From Pelargonium nanum (taxonomy: Eukaryota; Streptophyta; Magnoliopsida; Geraniales; Geraniaceae): a stretch of 21,964 bases of DNA. The translations under genes were made by a program, and so were the position numbers. Below are positions 1 through 8,732 of the stretch, piece by piece; position 1 is the stretch's first letter, and each line of letters starts with the position of its first letter. Location of the stretch: positions 1 to 21,964 of the forward strand of contig JAYMTF010001668.1 in NCBI GenBank assembly GCA_036897485.1, written 5' to 3'. Below the pieces are notes generated by a model. That model ran no database searches and was not told the DNA's origin. It saw only the letters and a list, made by a program, of their open reading frames with translations.

Positions 1-5
1 GCGGG

Positions 6-48
<43 letters not shown>

Positions 49-73
49 AGGTGTTCGATCCACCTTCACCGCA
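1..73 (+). tRNA. tRNA-Phe (anticodon GAA)
   Basis: Decodes UUC/UUU during cytosolic translation. The cloverleaf can be read completely: acceptor strand 1-7 and 66-72, D-arm 10-25, anticodon stem 27-31/39-43 with loop CTGAAGA and anticodon GAA at 34-36, variable loop 44-48, T-arm 49-65 with loop TTCGATC, discriminator A73, and no encoded CCA. A T-run at 74-77 is a Pol III terminator. The internal A and B boxes are intact. The acceptor stem has a G5/A68 mismatch, which as I recall is normal for plant tRNA-Phe. The T-stem (AGGTG/CACCT) is fully paired. The upstream flank lies outside the window. Confidence 0.96.
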
Positions 74-77
74 TTTT
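74..77 (+). terminator. Pol III T-run terminator of tRNA-Phe
   Basis: Four T residues directly follow the discriminator base, the minimal RNA polymerase III stop signal. Confidence 0.8.
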
Positions 78-84
78 CATGTTT

Positions 85-142
85 TGGGCCTCTCTTTGAT
101 TCATTGGGCCTATGCAATTTCAGGCCCAATAGCTTTTGGGCT
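85..142. promoter_or_regulatory. Cluster of four site II (TGGGCY) elements
   Basis: TGGGCC occurs at 85-90 and 105-110, GGCCCA at 123-128 and TGGGCT at 137-142. Such motifs are known TCP-bound elements in plant promoters of housekeeping, ribosomal and mitochondrial-protein genes. No coding gene can be seen starting next to them in either direction, so their target is unknown. Confidence 0.5.
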
Positions 143-792
143 GTGTTTATTTATTTTTATGAGTGGTATTGAGTTCGATGCCCATAAAGAGCTTTAATTT
201 TTTAATAATCATTTTCATGTTTGACCTTGTAGTCATGAACAGAAAATAAACATTACGATAACAGTGAGATAGGCCGACTATAATAGTTTACCGTGTAGAA
301 TAAATGACTCGAGCCATCACAAAGCACTTCTCCATTGTACGAATAGAATATAAAATTATCCCCGTCTAGCTAGGAATATAAACAAATACAACTTTGTCGT
401 CAGTTTAGTTTTTCAATAAAAATTGGGCACACATCCCTTTTTCTTTCTGAATCACTGCTACTTACTTGGTGCTATTTTTGCATATTCATTATATAAATTT
501 TCACTTTCACAAATAATATTTAAATTTAATAAAAAAAACATGGACAATTGGCACAGCCCTGCAAAGCTGCAAACGGTGGAACCCAAATATCATCCACCGC
601 TCCACACTCTCATTATCCATCCACCGTTTCCAAGCACCAAATATGGGAAGGCTCTGCCATGAAAATATACCAACTAAACTGAAAATGATAAACCAAACAA
701 CACAACACAAAATTGCTTGTGTTTGGAATATCAGAAAATCAAATACATGATGAGCCAAATTTTACGAATGAAAGTGGAAGTCAGATTTTTTA
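143..792. other. AT-rich intergenic spacer
   Basis: I see no convincing gene here. Short open frames at 423-662 and 507-758 overlap on opposite strands and resemble no family I know. The only structure noticed is an inverted pair AAACGGTGGA (571-580) and TCCACCGTTT (620-629) in a locally less AT-rich patch. Confidence 0.5.
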
Positions 793-798
793 TTTATT
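793..798 (-). promoter_or_regulatory. AATAAA poly(A) signal of the defensin-like gene
   Basis: On the minus strand AATAAA lies about 50 nt downstream of the TGA stop of the cysteine-rich peptide gene, a normal distance for a plant polyadenylation signal. Confidence 0.6.
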
Positions 799-847
799 GA
801 TAATACTAATTACAATTCTCAACTCATATATAGTAGAAGAAGAAATA

Positions 848-1154
848 TCAAACGTTTCCTCCAAAGATAATTTGATGGGCAGTGTTGGTGGTGGGACAAG
901 AACAGGAACGAGTAACTTTCTCGCAAATGCAACGTTCGCAGACACAATGGCCTTTACAATCTCCATCTTTCGTGCAAGGTATTGGCACAGTTCTTGCCTC
1001 CGATATTGAGCTCAAATCTGCATGCAAATTCTCATGTTGTTAACAACAATATTGATTTATTACAAGGAAAATAAAAGAGAGAGATTGAAAAAGTACCAGT
1101 TGCAACAATCAAGAACACGACCAAGAGAGCCAACTTCAGCGAAACCTTCTCCAT
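848..1154 (-). CDS. Defensin-like secreted cysteine-rich peptide (two exons)
   Basis: CDS exons on the minus strand are 1154-1097 and 1017-848, joined by a 79-nt GT-AG intron (1096-1018) and encoding 75 residues. Residues 1-19 (MEKVSLKLALLVVFLIVAT) form a signal peptide, probably cleaved near ISEA27. The mature part has eight cysteines at 34, 40, 44, 46, 49, 51, 58 and 60, spaced C-x5-C-x3-C-x-C-x2-C-x-C-x6-C-x-C. The signal-peptide exon followed by a single cysteine-rich exon is the usual design of plant DEFL genes, whose products are secreted antimicrobial or signalling peptides. A TATA box and an AATAAA signal are correctly placed. The CxC-dense core differs from classical defensin spacing, so target and fold are unknown. 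I do not recognise a named orthologue. Confidence 0.88.
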
Positions 1155-1214
1155 ATTTTCCTTCTTCGTTCCTTGTTTCTGCTACTTGTGGTTCTTTAAC
1201 TAAGTCCACTGCTG

Positions 1215-1222
1215 TATTTATA
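1215..1222 (-). promoter_or_regulatory. TATA box of the defensin-like gene
   Basis: TATAAATA on the minus strand, 61 nt upstream of the ATG at 1154. This places transcription initiation about 30 nt upstream of the start codon and gives a short leader, typical of tightly regulated small secreted-peptide genes. Confidence 0.7.
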
Positions 1223-1474
1223 AGCACAAGCTTGGTTGGCTTGAAAATATTAGCATTTAATGTTCAAGATATTTAGGGATTGGATTGTCCCTTAATTTTT
1301 GTATTTACCATAAATATATATGTAGCCAAACCATTAACTTTTGCATAAATAAAGTATATTGTTTACATTTCATCCGTATAAGACAGAATTTGGGTTAAAT
1401 GGATTTGTCTACCTTGACTCGCACTCTTTTTGGGTTTAGCCCCTAATTCAAGCTCAAATCCTCCAACCGCAGAT

Positions 1475-1884
1475 TTACTTTGAAACTTTGGGGAAATGTA
1501 GTTTGATCAGCGCGGGAAGTTCTGCTAGATCAACTTGGGACTTTCCCGACAAAATACCCTTCAACTTTACATCACAATTGACCAAATTCTTGTTGTTTGG
1601 ATCCTACGAAGAAACAAAACCCAGCATTTCTTGTCAAAGCCAGTGACGATATGTACACACACAAATGCTCTAATTCAATTACATTTAAAACATTATCAGG
1701 CAAAACGAACCTGGAGATTGTGTGTTTTGATGTAGGACCAGACATGCATGAAACAGCCTAAACGAGATGTCCGTGACTGCCCCACAAACTCTCGCAGATT
1801 GGAAGGAAGATTTACTAGGTCAATCAAGTTGGCAAGCTTCTTTGGATCATCTGTGATGAGCTTCTTCATTCGCTGAGGAAGCAT
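1475..1884 (-). CDS. SWIB/MDM2-domain small protein
   Basis: Coding exons 1884-1711 and 1603-1475 are joined in phase 0 by the intron 1710-1604 and encode 100 residues. Nearly the whole protein is one SWIB domain: LVNLPSNLREFVGQSRTSRL at 23-42, the WSYIKTHNLQDP helix across the exon junction (49-60), and the C-terminal ALIKLHFPK. SWIB domains come from BAF60/SWI-SNF subunits. Small plant versions are found in the nucleus, plastid nucleoids and mitochondria, where DNA compaction or chromatin roles are proposed. No transit peptide is visible. The ATG at 1884 is chosen because the upstream open frame back to a plausible acceptor (exon start near 1913) contains no ATG. A non-coding first exon probably lies near 3130-3210. 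Length and sequence resemble the roughly 110-residue Arabidopsis SWIB proteins. Confidence 0.9.
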
Positions 1885-1913
1885 ATTGACCCGAACGTCT
1901 TCTGCTTTTTTCT

Positions 1914-3129
1914 AAACCAGAACCCAGAAACCATATTATCATCCCGTTGTAGGAGGTATTATTCTACTATCACTAAACTCCGTAATCATTAAACTTATCT
2001 AAGAGAATTATGTAGATCAATAAAACATCTCTCAATAAAGAGGTTGCAGAATTAGGCTATGACGTTCAGTTTATAAAATTATTGACACAAACTCAAACAC
2101 AAGCAAGTCATTTTGCTTTTGTGCATACGTGCAAGTGCGCCCACAAACGCGTCAATTACAATGTTACAGTTAAAACATTATGCAAGAATTCCAAAACCAA
2201 TATAGAAGAAGATTCAAAGGTTTAAATAGATATCACGAGTTATCAAACCAAAACACTCATGGAAGATACTTCCAGTTTTTAGGGAAAAGAAAAAGGACAC
2301 TCTACTCGTTCCACGCACTGCAAGAAAACTATACAGTGAGTGACATCAAACTAAAACAATACAATAAGACTTTCAACAAATTCTTGTTAGCATACTCGCA
2401 TTCCAATGAATACCTTAATGACTTCTTTTTTTCCCTCCTTGATGATCTAACAATCAAACAACTTAGCTAGCCAAAAACCATTCACACCAATGGAAGCATT
2501 CTCAAGTCTAAAACTTATCTTCTCACCCGGAAATTTCCCGAAGCTAGATACGAGAGTTGAGTGGAGACAAGAACGGATAGAAGATTAATAGTTATGGGGG
2601 CAATTGCGTGTTTTGAAACCAAGAGACGAGTTCTCTATAATAATAGAATTCCTCAAGTGTCTCTCCATAGGGATTGCATTGCTTTCTCTATTGATTTTGT
2701 CAGCTCTCCTCACTCTAATAAAAAGGATCTCATGTATTTAGCTCTCAATTGTATCAAGCTAGCAAGAAGAGTATCCTAATAAATAATCAAACTGAAAACT
2801 ATATATGAGATTGAGAATGTTAATAACTGTAACTTTCTTTGGTTCTTCAATTGAGACCTCCAACATTTCAAATGCAACTAGAACAGTGAATATAGCCACA
2901 CAAAAAAAAAAAAAACTAAAACTAAAACTAACCTAATTGGATTGAACTAAAGTAGAATTACAAACAAAAAGAACAGTTCATCAACAGAATATCATCTAAA
3001 CTTTCTAAGAAGGAGATCTGAAGACGCAATAGCAGAAAACTGAACATTCAAATCCAGAAAACCGAAGATGCGAACACATAAAATTGACAAATTCAGAAGG
3101 AAAAAAAGAATATGAGGAAAGGAACTTAC
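1914..3129 (-). other. Probable 5'-UTR intron of the SWIB gene
   Basis: A donor GTAAGT at 3129-3124 and an acceptor ending at 1914, after a TC-rich stretch, bound this 1.2-kb AT-rich interval on the minus strand. I see no supportable coding exon in it. Open frames on the plus strand at 2180-2470 and 2561-2779 have no recognisable domain. A minus-strand donor-like GTGAGAAG near 2530 could belong to an alternative leader exon, but this is unproven. Confidence 0.45.
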
Positions 3130-3210
3130 ATTTCCTTGACTTGGGACTCGAGAGCTTTAAGAGATTGTCTCAAGCTCTGTTGCTCATAGAAAGAGATGAA
3201 ACTTGAAAGT
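3130..3210 (-). other. Probable non-coding first exon of the SWIB gene
   Basis: On the minus strand this segment ends at a strong donor (GAAAT|GTAAGT, junction 3130/3129) and lies just downstream of TGGGCY elements. Its only ATG (AGC AAC AGA GCT TGA follows) opens a five-codon uORF, and no frame joins the SWIB coding frame with an ATG, so I read it as leader. The transcription start is estimated, not seen. Confidence 0.5.
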
Positions 3211-3217
3211 GTTTATG

Positions 3218-3276
3218 TTAGGGCTTATTTGGGCTTTGTGTGGGTTATGGGCCGCACAAGTTCTATATATTGGGCC
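3218..3276 (-). promoter_or_regulatory. Site II / telo-box-like promoter of the SWIB gene
   Basis: TTAGGGCTT (minus-strand AAGCCCTAA, telo-box-like) at 3218-3226, TGGGCT at 3230-3235, and TGGGCC at 3248-3253 and 3271-3276. Close spacing of telo-box and site II elements just upstream of a start site is a known design of plant housekeeping promoters. Confidence 0.6.
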
Positions 3277-3349
3277 GTAGAAACTACCTCGTTTCAACAC
3301 TCAATAAATTCACAAAATTTATTTTTTATAAAAAAAAAACTAATAACCA

Positions 3350-3518
3350 GATGATGCAATATACTTTTTTTTTTATACAGAAAGGTGCCGAAATCCTATA
3401 TTGGAACGGCCTAAAGACATATATGTGTTGAGTGAGAATCGATCCTGAGATCTCATTCCACTCACATAGCTAGAATAACCAACTGCGCCACCCTTAGTGG
3501 TTGATGATGCAATATACT
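3350..3518 (-). mobile_element. tRNA-derived SINE with 16-bp target site duplication
   Basis: The 16-bp word GATGATGCAATATACT occurs perfectly at 3350-3365 and 3503-3518. Between them is a 137-bp body, read on the minus strand. It starts at 3502 with a tRNA-like head containing an A-box-like TGGCGCAGTTGG and a B-box-like GGATCGATTCTC, and ends in an A-run preceded by TAT (3366-3374). A Pol III promoter, 3' A-tail and flanking direct repeats together define a SINE mobilised by LINE machinery. The perfect duplication suggests a fairly recent insertion. I cannot name the family. Confidence 0.9.
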
Positions 3519-3997
3519 GATGGTATAAAAGTCATTTATACTGACAATGCGGCAAATGTTTAATCAAAAATTATAAAACTATTGGTATATAAGTCAAGAA
3601 TGTGAGTCAAGTTTTCTTTTCCGCGTAAGCTAAGCCAAATCAATAAGAAAATAACACGACATTAAAATTTCACTCATATCCGTCAAAGTGAATTCAATAT
3701 TTTAACAAATTGTCTATAAATTATTCTTATTATTTTTAAAATAAATTGTTCGTAAATTATTGGTGATTTAGTATGGACCAACTTTTATTTGGGTTAGCCT
3801 AGTTATTTACATATTGTCTTCTAGTGAATATTTATTTTTTCTCTTTCTAAATGCCCATGAATGACATGTGGTTGTGGATGGCATGATTTAATGGATGTGT
3901 ATTTTCACATTATCCACTCTTTATTAATTAGAAATTGCCACAACATACGCATAAAATAAAAACTCAGAAGAAGAAAAAAGAAAACTTTCAATTCACC
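3519..3997. other. Intergenic/promoter region of the DnaJ-type zinc-finger gene
   Basis: AT-rich sequence with no supportable gene. The 5' leader of the downstream gene must lie at its right end, as an A-rich, pyrimidine-poor stretch just before the ATG at 3998. No clear TATA box can be assigned. Confidence 0.4.
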
Positions 3998-5231
3998 ATG
4001 TATTCTTCTCTTGTGTTGCAGATTAATCCTCATTTGAACCTGAAGTTCCAAGAAGAAAATAGCAGAGAGCAAAGAAGGTCAAGAACAATCACTACTTTTG
4101 CTGCCAAGTCTGGAGGATTTTCTCTCAATTCAGTACTCTCTTTTTCCTCTACTCATAAATCATTATATAATTTGTGTCCCAATTTTGTTTGTGATATATA
4201 TTTTCTTTTTTGTGAATTTATGGGAAGACAAGAGTGAAGACATGTAGTTTTGTGCAGGTGTTTAAAAGGTGTGAAACTTGCTCAGGCAAAGGAGCTGTTG
4301 ACTGTTCTGGATGCAAGGTGTGTGCATTTTGCTTCTCACTTTTATATGAATTTAGTTTTAAACAACAAATATAAAAGTAAAGCCTATAGCTAGAATATGT
4401 GCAAGTGCAATCTTATTTGTAAACTTCTTAACAAACACAAATACTACGCTAGCAAGTCGATGTGATAGAACTAAAACATCATTTATGATGTCTTTTCCTT
4501 TAACTTGCAACAGATAAATCATATCAAAAGTATCGTATTCGACCAAAACCTCTTGCCAATCCCGATCTACCACCCAACTCAAGGTCTCACGATTGGCTAT
4601 GGCCTCCACCAATATGACCTCCCCAACATCGACCTCGTTCGCCTCGACCCACCCGCCCCGCCCAATATTTTTATTCCGACCCGAAAACAACCCTATCTAC
4701 ATTTACCTTCGACTTTTCTCTTGGTGATAAGGTCCAAGATAACAACTCTGAATTCTCTTAATCAGTCCATCTTGAGTTCGCAAGATGTGAATAAATAATT
4801 TGAAGCGAATCTATTAATCAAAAGATAATAGTTTTATGGTAAAGTAAGTTTAGAACATTTTTTTTAACAAGCTTTAGAACAATTTATTATGACATACATG
4901 TTACATTAGAGTAAACTAAGAATCTGACACGTACCAAATAAATCAACTAAATGAAAATACGTCATCACCTTAAAGAACCATTGATATATTTTCTTCGTAC
5001 TTAGGGAACGGGAAAGAATAAGAAGAACGGGAATATATTCGAGCGTTGGAAGTAAGTTTTATTTATCAAACAAAATCAAATTTCTTATTGACATATATAT
5101 TGTATTTGGTTCTAATAGACAAGTGTAAATTGTTGAATTGCAGATGTTTTGATTGCCAAGGTTTTGGGCTAAAAAGTTGTCCAACTTGTGGAAAAGAAGG
5201 CTTGACTCCTGAGCAAAGGGGAGAGAGATAG
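3998..5231 (+). CDS. Stand-alone DnaJ-type zinc-finger protein, probably plastid
   Basis: Four coding exons, 3998-4132, 4258-4317, 5005-5051 and 5144-5231, give 109 residues. Residues 46-100 hold four CxxCxGxG-type motifs (C50/C53, C61/C64, C82/C85, C93/C96), enough for two zinc sites like the cysteine-rich domain of DnaJ/Hsp40. The J-domain and C-terminal substrate domain are absent. The last motif is altered to CPTCGKEG, and the tail GLTPEQRGER matches my memory of a conserved family ending (Arabidopsis At5g43260-like). Related plastid zinc-finger-only proteins (BSD2, LQY1, PSA2) assist assembly or thiol exchange in photosynthetic complexes. The Ser/Arg-rich N-terminus with TFAAKS near 33-38 is compatible with a transit peptide. 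The ATG at 3998 has an ACC context and is preferred to an upstream in-frame ATG at 3935. Confidence 0.9.
4318..5004 (+). other. Long intron of the DnaJ-type gene with a GC-richer insert
   Basis: This 687-nt intron is AT-rich except at about 4520-4700, which has C-rich, pyrimidine-biased sequence including CACCCGCCCCGCCC. Open frames exist there on both strands (4505-4798 plus, 4358-4690 minus) but match no family I know. It may be a decayed insertion. Confidence 0.4.
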
Positions 5232-5432
5232 ATACATAAATTACAAATTAATTAAGATGTGATATTTAATTAAAATGTTGTGTAATTTCAGAAAAAATAA
5301 TAATATTAATAATATAATGTGATGATGATGTAATAATGTTATTTTTAAAGCAAATTTAATATAATTTTATTTTGTTAACCATGTTGACTAGTAACAAATT
5401 AGAAACTAATTCCGTTAACTAAGGATTATCAA

Positions 5433-5439
5433 TATAAAT
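5433..5439 (+). promoter_or_regulatory. TATA box of the V-ATPase subunit G gene
   Basis: TATAAAT lies about 110 nt before the donor (5546) of the non-coding first exon, so transcription probably starts near 5465. Confidence 0.55.
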
Positions 5440-5545
5440 CTCTCCCACATACACAATTTCAACAAAAATTTCCTGTTATTATCACATCCAAGCTATTGGG
5501 ATTTCTGAAGAATTTATTAATTTTCTGCATTTTCCTTGCCTCCAG

Positions 5546-6268
5546 GTACATTATTTTCTCTAATTTCATGTGATCTTCTCATCTGGATCTTGAAAAATCT
5601 TTGTTTATAATTTGGGATGTGTAAAAGTACATGTTTGATTTCTGAGTGACAATACTGAGATATATATAGATATAGCTGTAATTTTTGGATTTATTTACAT
5701 TTTTATATGTTGATCGAGGATCATACAAAAATGTTCATATGAATTTCTACATTTATGAATCAATATTTATCGGATAAATTGTAAGGCGGTTGATATGAAA
5801 TAGCAATCATATATGACATTCATTTCACGTCTTCACGGATCTATTAAGAAAATCTTATTCTTTGAAGTCTCGTGATTTAAAAGTCTATTCATGAATTCAA
5901 CAAACGTAATTTCTATGGAGCGTTCGTTTATGTATTTCTAAATGAATTTTTAGAAAATTATAACATGTTCGGTATTTTAATTTTTAATTCATGCGTTCGT
6001 TTTTTTTTCTTGAGAAAAACGTATTTGTAAATAACAAATAATATTTTTCCTCAAATAAGTCGGGCCATGGAATTAGAACTCCTAATCTTTTTAAATATTT
6101 TGATTCATAACAATTGAATCGATAAAATTTCAATTTACTTTTCACTAGAAATAAAAACGAACATCTCATAATTGTCGAGAAACAAAAGAGAAATTCATTA
6201 AATTACAAATACATGTTTTTTTAATTAGATTCATGTTTTGATTTTGTTTTTTAATTTAATTGTTACAG
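5546..6268 (+). other. 5'-UTR intron of the V-ATPase subunit G gene
   Basis: The donor follows TTGCCTCCAG at 5545 and the acceptor is CAG at 6266-6268, seven nucleotides before the ATG. The interval is AT-rich and T-rich with no coding signal. Leader introns in such highly expressed genes often raise expression, but the sequence alone does not prove that here. Confidence 0.6.
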
Positions 6269-6275
6269 AGGTATT

Positions 6276-6833
6276 ATGGATTCCATGAAAGGCCAAGGTG
6301 GCATTCAGATGCTGCTAAGTGCAGAACAGGAGGCTCAACGAATTGTTTCTGAAGCAAGAAACTGTAATTTTCTGTTTTAGTTTTTACATTATCATGATCA
6401 TCTTCTTAATTTCATCTCTTATATTTCCTTTTTCCATTTATGATCTTTAATTTTGTTAGTGAAGCTGCAAAGGTTAAGACAAGCTAAAGATGAAGCTGAG
6501 AGAGACGTGGCTCGTTATCGAGCTCATTTAGAAGCCGAGCATCAGAAGAAACTCACTGAGGTATCGGTTTCAATTTATGTTCTAAAATTATATATGAAGT
6601 TAGATCGATTTGTTTAACGAAAATACTTCGATTATTTAGTAAAGTGGCAATATAAAGGAGTAACATTTTTGCCAACTAAATTTATGCAGTCAAGTGGAAG
6701 TTCTGGGTTTAACGTGAAGCGTTTGGATGAAGAAACTGACGCGAAGATTAAGTATTTGAAGGAAACAACGTCAAAAGTGTCGAAAGATGTTGTTGGCATG
6801 CTAATCAAATATGTCACTACTGTGAAATATTGA
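6276..6833 (+). CDS. VHA-G: V-type proton ATPase subunit G
   Basis: Three coding exons, 6276-6363, 6460-6560 and 6690-6833, encode 110 residues, the usual plant length. Subunit G pairs with subunit E in the peripheral stalk joining the V1 ATPase head to the membrane, at the vacuole and endomembranes. The N-terminus [20 protein letters not shown] is the conserved family start. Residues 30-63 form the charged helix ([20 protein letters not shown]), and the end VKRLDEET through VTTVKY is also conserved. A non-coding first exon (about 5465-5545) precedes a 723-nt leader intron (5546-6268). A further intron probably lies in the 3' UTR (6843-7113). No key residue appears lost. Confidence 0.96.
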
Positions 6834-7330
6834 TTTGTCAAGGTAACGACTGCACTTATGCAATGTTTCAAAAATAAATTTTGATGCTGAATAAGTATTA
6901 TGATTATTATAGAGCATTTCACTAGAAAATTATACTATAACGTGGAGTCAAATAGAGTTAAAGAAAATTTGCAATTTCATGTTTCACGCATTTTGTTACG
7001 TTTTTCTCAAGTTTGATCCCAATTCATTGGGGGAAAATTGTATTGATTTAGTCTAATGCTACACAAATTGCATTATATGAAAATGTTTACAAGCTTTATT
7101 TTTCTTATTGCAGATTATTGAATAAGTCAGTGATTTGTGTGGTGATAACAGCATAATAAAATTCACAAAAGCGTTAAGCAGAAGACATCTTCTTTAAGGA
7201 CGGTTGAATGCACGACACTCCTTTTCATGGGAAATAGTATTTGTGTTAAAAAGATTATTTCATGCATAGACCTTGTTTGCTATTTGGAATGTGATTTAAA
7301 CAGATATCTATATGTTTCTAAGACAGTTTC
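6834..7330 (+). other. 3' UTR of VHA-G with a probable intron (6843-7113)
   Basis: Nine nucleotides after the TGA stop there is CAAG|GTAACG, and a pyrimidine tract ending TTATTGCAG is at 7113, so the 3' UTR is probably spliced. Because the junction lies within about 50 nt of the stop codon it should not trigger nonsense-mediated decay. Transcription probably ends around 7.2-7.3 kb. Confidence 0.5.
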
Positions 7331-8408
7331 ATTAATAGGGTTATGAGAAGAATAATTGTTTGCAATTATTAGTCATGCAATTAAATAGTTTAAGAAAACA
7401 AATCTTCATTCTTTTGAACATAATTCTCATTTTCAAGTATCCTCCATTTTCATTATATGGAAATCCATAAAATAAACTTTTAATCTATGATCTTTCTAAC
7501 ATTGCAAGTACAATATTGCATTTTAGACCCCTAAGTATATTTATCAAGTCATTCTAGTAGACAAATATGAGTTTGTAATGCTAATAAAAGATGTATTGTT
7601 TTGTTAAGTGTTTGTAGAAAATATTATACGATGATGGATGATACACAAAATTTTACAAACAGTTTTATAGTCGACGTGTGTGCGACAACTTCAACCACAT
7701 TTCACATCCGTGCGTAAAGTCTTGAGAACTTAATCAAGATATACATAATAAGTATGAGGCTGAATGGTTCTCATGGGGACAAATGTAGAATTTGATTAAG
7801 AGATGAAAGCGAGTCAAACAGAGGTCAAAAGAAAGACAAAAATCCAATTTGACCCTATTCTTAAGGTGTTGCGCCAGTTTAGCGTCACAACTCATATCGA
7901 CCGTGGTGAGCAAGCCACATTCGTTTTCTACTCCTATCACGTTATTATTGCACTTCACCTGTGTTTGCTTGTTGTAAATTGATTTTGGGCAACATCAACA
8001 GTATTTTAAGGAGCTTTCTCGTGTACCTCAACTTCACTATGCAGATATTAGGAATGAACATGAAAATGTTTTAATTAAGAAGTTGGAAACATGCGTATTA
8101 AAACTTGTGATATTCATATAGCATGTCATAAATGAATAATTCACCCATGTCAATGATCTTAGATGAATGTCACGTAAATACTCGAGTCAACCTACTTGTT
8201 AAACGTAAAATGTATAAAGTATACTAATAAGATTGAATTGGATTTCCCAATTTAGTTCAATCCAGCTTATCGAAAAAAAATTTTGTTCAATCCACAGCTT
8301 GATTATATAAACAAAAAAAATATAACAACCAAATAACAAGCAGTTATTACAATTTATTTCAAAGAATAACAAATGTTTAACATTTACTCGTAAGAAATAA
8401 TTCACATA
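7331..8408. other. AT-rich intergenic region
   Basis: No gene recognised. A 74-codon minus-strand open frame at 7734-7958 lies in a slightly GC-richer patch (7680-7980), with no domain, signal peptide or splice partner that I can see. The remainder is low-complexity AT-rich DNA. Confidence 0.45.
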
Positions 8409-8732
8409 TTAAATAACGGAAAATGCTAAATGTACTAAATTTTGGTGTACAAAATGACGTGGCAGCTTATGTGGCACATCTATTTTTCATATTTTGTGAT
8501 TTAAAATTAAGTTTAAACGAATAAAAATCCGACATATATGATACCACCACCCTCCCATGAATTTCTGGCGCGAAGCGCCCGGTTTATAAGACACGGTGTA
8601 CACGTTGCGAATTGTGATTCGGCCAACTCATCAATGAATTAATTAATATATCATCCCTTATTGTTTGACACATCACTTTGTACAAGCATTTTTGTACAAT
8701 ATTTTGTACATATAGCATTACTCTTAAATAAC
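8409..8732. mobile_element. Mutator-like MITE with 9-bp target site duplication
   Basis: TTAAATAAC is repeated perfectly at 8409-8417 and 8724-8732. The 306-bp element between them starts GGAAAATGCTAAATGTAC and its reverse complement starts GAGTAATGCTATATGTAC. The terminal inverted repeats stay similar, with gaps, for about 50 bp (GTACAAAATGACGTGGCA against GTACAAAGTGATGTGTCA). A 9-bp duplication with long inverted ends points to a Mutator transposase in trans. There is no coding capacity. A GC-rich hairpin GGCGC-GAA-GCGCC sits at 8567-8579. The element lies about 460 bp upstream of the next gene's start codon. Confidence 0.88.

Noticed and set aside
2180-2470. 96-codon plus-strand open frame
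   Set aside because: AT-rich composition, Lys/Asn/Tyr/Phe-rich, no recognisable family; lies in the probable SWIB leader intron.
2561-2779. 72-codon plus-strand open frame with rather protein-like composition
   Set aside because: No family recognised and no promoter or splice context; could be a repeat fragment, but I saw no ends or duplications to support that.
3420-3500. A second tRNA gene on the minus strand
   Set aside because: Box A- and B-like motifs are present, but the arms do not fold into a cloverleaf, and the segment is the head of a SINE with target duplications.
5918-6167. Possible MITE in the VHA-G leader intron (GAGCGTTCGTTT against GAGATGTTCGTTTT)
   Set aside because: Only about 12 bp of imperfect inverted ends and no matching target duplication in the flanks.
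7734-7958. 74-codon minus-strand open frame with several cysteines
   Set aside because: No signal peptide, and the cysteines are not in a pattern I know; not enough to call a peptide gene.
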